Assembly: GCA_963753245.1 (NCBI GenBank)
Contig: CAVWBK010000009.1
Span: 1-64,000 of the forward strand
Reading direction: 5' to 3'
Length of the DNA: 64,000 nt
Source: VRUE01 sp963753245
GTDB lineage: Bacteria > Actinomycetota > Thermoleophilia > Solirubrobacterales > 70-9
Every line of letters begins with the position of its first letter. Positions within the stretch are counted from its first letter, which is position 1. The notes beneath the pieces are model-generated. The model ran no database searches and was not told the origin of the DNA. It saw nothing but the letters and a program-made list of their open reading frames with translations. Positions 60,442 to 64,000 of the stretch are shown here, in pieces. Made by a program: the position numbers and the translations under genes.

Positions 60442-61518
60442 ATGAGTGAGACGATGACCGAGCTTTCCCTGACACTTGACGAGCGCCACACCGCCGACTT
60501 CGAGATGATCGGACTCGGTGGTTTCGCGCCCCTGGCCGGCTTCCAGGGCTCCGCCGATTGGGAGCGGGTCTGCGCCGAGATGCGCACCGTTAAGGGCGAT
60601 TACTGGCCGATCCCGATCACGCTGGCGACCGAACTCGCCTGCGAGGTCGGCGACGTGATCGAGCTGGCCAGCGATGAGGGCAAGGCGCTGGGGCGGATCA
60701 CGGTCGAGGAGATCTGGGAGCGCGACGCAAAGAGCGAGGCCGAGCGGGTCTACGGGACCGCCGACGGTGAGCACCCGGGCGTGGCGGCGATCTATGCGGA
60801 GGGCGACCGGATGATCGCCGGGCCGATCGAGGTCGACGCTCTGCCCGATCACGATGAGGCCTTCATGCGTCGCTACAAGACCCCGGCCGAGCACAAAGCC
60901 GACTTCGCGGCGCGCGGCTGGAAGCGGATCGTCGCCTTTCAGACCCGCAACCCGATCCACCGCGCCCATGAGTACCTGACCAAGGCCGCGCTGGAGACCT
61001 GCGACGGGCTCTTCATCCATCCCCTGATCGGCAAGACCAAGGCCGGCGACATCCCCGCCGACGTGCGCATGCGCTGCTATGAGGTGCTGATGGACAACTA
61101 CTACCCCAACGACCGCGTCGTGCTCGGCGTGAAGCCGGCGAAGATGCACTACGCCGGCCCGCGCGAGGCCGTCCTGCACGCGATCGTGCGGCGCAACTAC
61201 GGCGCCACCCACTTCATCGTCGGCCGCGATCACGCCGGTGCGGGTGACTACTACGGCACCTATGACGCGCAGAAGATCTTCGATGAGATCGACATCGACG
61301 AGCTCGGGATCGAGCCGCTGATGTTCGAGCACACCTTCTGGTGCAACGAGTGCGAGGGGCTTGCCTCCGGCAAGACCTGCCCGCATGACCAAGAGGCGCA
61401 CCTCTTCCTCTCCGGGACGAAGGTTCGCGAGATGCTCAGCAAGGGCGAACGCCCGCCGCACGAGTTCTCCCGCGATGAGGTCGCCGACATCCTGATCGAC
61501 GCTTACAAGGAGGACTGA
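60442..61518 (+). CDS. sat: Sulfate adenylyltransferase (ATP sulfurylase)
   Basis: A 358-aa monofunctional ATP sulfurylase forming APS from ATP and sulfate. Active-site QTRNPIHRAHE and GRDHAGAGDYYG are intact, and the PUA-like N-terminal domain is about 140 residues. A C-terminal zinc-like cluster of Cys (WCNECEGLASGKTCPHD) is present, as in many bacterial Sat proteins. It lies 78 bp after cysH and 5 bp before cysC, same operon. Confidence 0.95.
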   Translation: MSETMTELSLTLDERHTADFEMIGLGGFAPLAGFQGSADWERVCAEMRTVKGDYWPIPITLATELACEVGDVIELASDEGKALGRITVEEIWERDAKSEAERVYGTADGEHPGVAAIYAEGDRMIAGPIEVDALPDHDEAFMRRYKTPAEHKADFAARGWKRIVAFQTRNPIHRAHEYLTKAALETCDGLFIHPLIGKTKAGDIPADVRMRCYEVLMDNYYPNDRVVLGVKPAKMHYAGPREAVLHAIVRRNYGATHFIVGRDHAGAGDYYGTYDAQKIFDEIDIDELGIEPLMFEHTFWCNECEGLASGKTCPHDQEAHLFLSGTKVREMLSKGERPPHEFSRDEVADILIDAYKED

Positions 61519-61523
61519 AAGGT

Positions 61524-62078
61524 ATGGCTGGTGAGAAGGGCTTCACCCTCTGGTTCACCGGGCTCTCCGGAGCCGGCAAGACCACGATCTCGAGACTGCT
61601 TGAGGGGCATCTGCGCGAGCGTGGATCAAAGCTCGAGATCCTCGACGGCGACGTGGTCCGCGAAAACCTCTCCAAGGGGCTGGGCTTCTCCAAGGAGGAC
61701 CGCGACATCAACATCCGCCGCATCGCCTTCGTCGCTGACCTGCTCTCCCGCAACGGCGTGCCGGTGATCACCGCCGCGATCTCCCCCTACGCGGAGATCC
61801 GCGACGAGGCCCACGAGCTGATGGGCGAGCGCTTCATCGAGGTCTACGTCAAGGCCTCGGTCGACACCTGCGCAGAGCGCGACGTCAAGGGCCTATATAA
61901 GAAAGCCTTCGCCGGTGAGATCAAGGAATTCACCGGCGTCTCGGACCCCTACGAGGTCCCCGAGAACCCGGCCTGGGTCTGCGACACCGAGAACGAGTCC
62001 CCCGAGGAGTCCGCCCAGAAGCTGCTCGGCTACCTCGAGCAGCGCGGGCTGGTCCCGGCGCCCGCGGTCACCGCCTAG
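61524..62078 (+). CDS. cysC: Adenylyl-sulfate kinase
   Basis: A 184-aa APS kinase making PAPS. P-loop GLSGAGKTT, DGDVVRENLSKGLGF for APS, and NIRRIAFVADLL are all present. The lid region is KGLYKKAFAGEIKEFTGVSDPYE. It follows sat by 5 bp with AAGG just before the ATG. Having both an APS-type CysH and a CysC suggests PAPS is also made for sulfotransferases. Confidence 0.95.
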   Translation: MAGEKGFTLWFTGLSGAGKTTISRLLEGHLRERGSKLEILDGDVVRENLSKGLGFSKEDRDINIRRIAFVADLLSRNGVPVITAAISPYAEIRDEAHELMGERFIEVYVKASVDTCAERDVKGLYKKAFAGEIKEFTGVSDPYEVPENPAWVCDTENESPEESAQKLLGYLEQRGLVPAPAVTA

Positions 62079-62151
62079 CTGGGGACGACCCCCTCCCGGC
62101 GCCAGCGACCGAGCGCCGCGCCTGGGCGCCCGGCGGGTCGCCTCGCCGGGG

Positions 62152-62961
62152 CTAGGGCCTGGGTGGCACCTGGGGCAGACCCAGCCCGTAGGTCTGATAG
62201 GCGCCGAAGGCCGAGAAGGTCTTGTGGGTCGGCCCGTGGTAATCGGAGGAGGCTGTGGCGAGGAGCCCGAGCTCGCTGCAGAGGGCGAGCAGATGGGCGG
62301 TCTGCTCCTTGCTGTGGGTCGGATAGAAGCACTCGACGCCGTCTGCCCCAAGCGAGCGGATCAGCTCATCGACCTCGGCCGACTCGGAGATGTCCCAGTA
62401 GGGATGGGCGATCACGGCCACGCCACCGGCGGCGTGGATCAGCTCGATCGCCTGCGCCGCGGTCGGCCAGCGGCGCGGGACGAAGGCCTTGGCGCCGGGC
62501 ACCAGGTACTCCTCAAAGAACGGTCCCAGGTCGCCGCTTGCCCCGGCGGCACGGGCGATATGGGGGCGGCCGATCGAGAGCGCATCGCCGGCCTCGGCGA
62601 CCGCGTCCTCGAGGGTCAGCTCAAAGCCCTCGGCGCGCAAGCGCTCGATGATCTCCCCGGCCCGGGTGACGCGCTCGCGCTGGGCGCGCTCGCAGGCGGG
62701 GGCGATCGCCTCGAGGTCGACCCAGTAACCGCAGACGTGGAGGTCTTCTGCGTACTCATGCACGCAGGACATCTCGATCGCGGGCAGCAGCTCGATCCCG
62801 AGTCGGTGCGCCTCCCGTTCGGCCTCCTCGACCCCGGCGATCGCATCGTGGTCGCTGAGGGCCAGGGTCGTCACCCCCGCCTGCACCGCCCTTTGCACCA
62901 CCTCGGCCGGGACCAGCTGGCCGTCGGAGACGGTCGAGTGGCTCTGCAGCTCGATCAACAT
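62152..62961 (-). CDS. PHP-domain phosphoesterase, 3',5'-nucleoside bisphosphate phosphatase-like
   Basis: A 269-aa PHP-family hydrolase (YciV/TrpH/RnmA group). Metal motifs: LIELQSHSTVSDG, ALSDHDAIAG, an E in LLPAIEMSC with the HVCGYW strand, VAVIAHPYW and SSDYHGPTH. Members of this branch hydrolyse 3'-phosphates of pAp-like nucleotides and 5' RNA ends. Its position facing the sulfate operon fits clearance of pAp, the by-product of PAPS use. It converges on cysC. Confidence 0.9.
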   Translation of the reverse strand: MLIELQSHSTVSDGQLVPAEVVQRAVQAGVTTLALSDHDAIAGVEEAEREAHRLGIELLPAIEMSCVHEYAEDLHVCGYWVDLEAIAPACERAQRERVTRAGEIIERLRAEGFELTLEDAVAEAGDALSIGRPHIARAAGASGDLGPFFEEYLVPGAKAFVPRRWPTAAQAIELIHAAGGVAVIAHPYWDISESAEVDELIRSLGADGVECFYPTHSKEQTAHLLALCSELGLLATASSDYHGPTHKTFSAFGAYQTYGLGLPQVPPRP

Positions 62962-63059
62962 TTCCGGGCAGCCTAGCCTGGCGTCGAGAAGCCCGGCGCG
63001 CTACGGTCTTCTGGGACGTGTGGGGGGTTAAAGAGACTGTGTCAGGGAAGAGGGTGATC

Positions 63060-64000
63060 ATGAGGGTCGCGTTGCTCGCATGCGCAATGTTTGTCCTGGC
63101 CGCCGCGCCGGCCGCCGCTGCCCCCGCCTGGCTGGCGCCCGGCGAACTCTCTCAACCGGGCCGCGATGCGAGCAATCCGGTCGTCGCGATGGATGCCGGC
63201 GGCAACACCGTCGCCGCCTGGGAGCGGCAGAGCACCAGCGGCCCCAGCCACATCGTCCAGGTCTCAACCCGTGTCACGGGGGCCAGCTTCAGCGCTCCCA
63301 CGACGCTCTCCGAAGCCGCCACCCGGCCCGAGGTGGCGATCACACCCGGTGGCGAAGCGGTGATCGCCTGGTGGCACTTCGCCAACCCGCCCGGAGTCTC
63401 GGTTCTCGAGCTCGCGACCCGGTCGCCCGGCGGCTCCTTCTCAGCGCCGGTTGAAATCACCTCGCTGCCGGCCGGAGTGATCCCCGGAGAAGCCCAGCTC
63501 GCGATCAGCCCCGGCGGCGACGTGCTCCTCGCCTGGGCGAGCCGCGATCCAGAATCGGTCGTTGACCCGAGCGCCAACTTCATCGAAGCCTCGGTGCGCC
63601 CCGCGGGCGGCGCCTTCAGCGCGCCGCAGGTGATCTCCCCGCAGCCTGTTGTCGAAAAACAGAGCGCCTTTCTCGGCGGCGCCGCGATTGATGACGCCGG
63701 GGAAGCGACCGTCACCTGGGACTACGAAAGCAAAGAAAACGACGTCATCGAAGCGGCCTCGGCACCGCCTGGTAGCCCCTTCTCCCCGGCGGTGCAGCTC
63801 ACCCCCGGACTGGCGCCTGAAGAAGACGCGATCGTTCCCGATGTCGGAGTCGATACGGGCGGCGATCTGACCGTCGTCTGGCAGCTCGCCACCGCGACCA
63901 CCGATACGGTCGAGGCCGCGACCCGCGACGGTGGCGGGTTCTCGACCCCGGTGGCACTCTCTGAACCCGGGCAGCTGGCCTTCGCCCCGCAGATCGCCGC
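63060..64000 (+). CDS. Secreted repeat protein, probable beta-propeller (3' truncated)
   Basis: The frame opens at ATG 63060 after GGAAGAGGG and is still open at the window edge (313 codons visible). Signal peptide: MRVALLACAMFVLAAAPAAAA. The mature part repeats a two-strand unit every 55-65 residues: VVAMDAGGNTVAAWER, VAITPGGEAVIAWWH, LAISPGGDVLLAWAS, AAIDDAGEATVTWDY and VGVDTGGDLTVVWQ, each followed by ASFSAPTTLS-like text. This is a propeller-type secreted protein family. Function unknown. Confidence 0.8.
   Translation, partial: MRVALLACAMFVLAAAPAAAAPAWLAPGELSQPGRDASNPVVAMDAGGNTVAAWERQSTSGPSHIVQVSTRVTGASFSAPTTLSEAATRPEVAITPGGEAVIAWWHFANPPGVSVLELATRSPGGSFSAPVEITSLPAGVIPGEAQLAISPGGDVLLAWASRDPESVVDPSANFIEASVRPAGGAFSAPQVISPQPVVEKQSAFLGGAAIDDAGEATVTWDYESKENDVIEAASAPPGSPFSPAVQLTPGLAPEEDAIVPDVGVDTGGDLTVVWQLATATTDTVEAATRDGGGFSTPVALSEPGQLAFAPQIA

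Overview
The window is GC-rich, densely coded DNA from an actinobacterium. Unusually many secreted beta-propeller, RTX-like and IPT/PASTA proteins, a PucR regulator, an MpaB-type protein and a CcdA-thioredoxin (DipZ-type) fusion suggest Thermoleophilia (Solirubrobacterales-like). That placement is inferred from gene content, not proven. One tRNA-Asp(GTC) is present; I see no rRNA and no CRISPR. Both ends cut through genes: an MFS efflux pump on the left and a secreted repeat protein on the right.

Layout. 1-9.9 kb: MFS pump, DEAD-box helicase with a zinc-ribbon partner, three secreted proteins, an MpaB protein coupled to a shortened FtsH, and an MBL hydrolase. 9.9-13.9 kb: a lipid-modification operon (flavoprotein, DUF1365, cyclopropane-fatty-acid synthase, alpha/beta hydrolase). 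13.9-16.4 kb: divergent cell-wall genes. 16.5-22.7 kb: a worn accessory stretch with a frameshifted pseudogene, tRNA-Asp followed by a long hairpin, a large FG-GAP protein, an IS-like scrap and two toxin-antitoxin-like nucleotidyltransferase modules. 22.8-29.4 kb: an arsenic island with two divergent operons. One is arsR, a Cys-rich arsM, an R2lox-like diiron protein and arsC. The other is a metallophosphoesterase, an arsC with an extra helical domain and an aquaporin, followed by a secreted protein and an ArsB-like permease. 31.1-37.1 kb: a redox operon (Met/Lys/Glu-repeat lipoprotein, DipZ, response regulator, histidine kinase, flavodoxin-like reductase), then chromate transporter ChrA. 37-43.4 kb: secreted and membrane proteins, two tandem S51 peptidases, ferritin. 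43.5-55.2 kb: amine/amino-acid catabolism (enolase-superfamily enzyme, Orn/Lys/Arg decarboxylase, FAD amine oxidase, UspA, APC permease, class III aminotransferase, PucR, alanine dehydrogenase, aldehyde dehydrogenase). 55.2-57 kb: RTX-like secreted protein. 57-63 kb: assimilatory sulfate reduction (dodecin, rhodanese, sulfite reductase, CysH, Sat, CysC) plus a PHP phosphoesterase.

The most distinctive material is the arsenic island. An R2lox-like oxidase is translationally coupled to arsM, and two face-to-face near-consensus promoters appear to drive leaderless arsR and metallophosphoesterase messages from a 55-bp intergene. The nucleotidyltransferase modules next to it and the lipoprotein/DipZ/two-component operon are the other candidates for undescribed biology.
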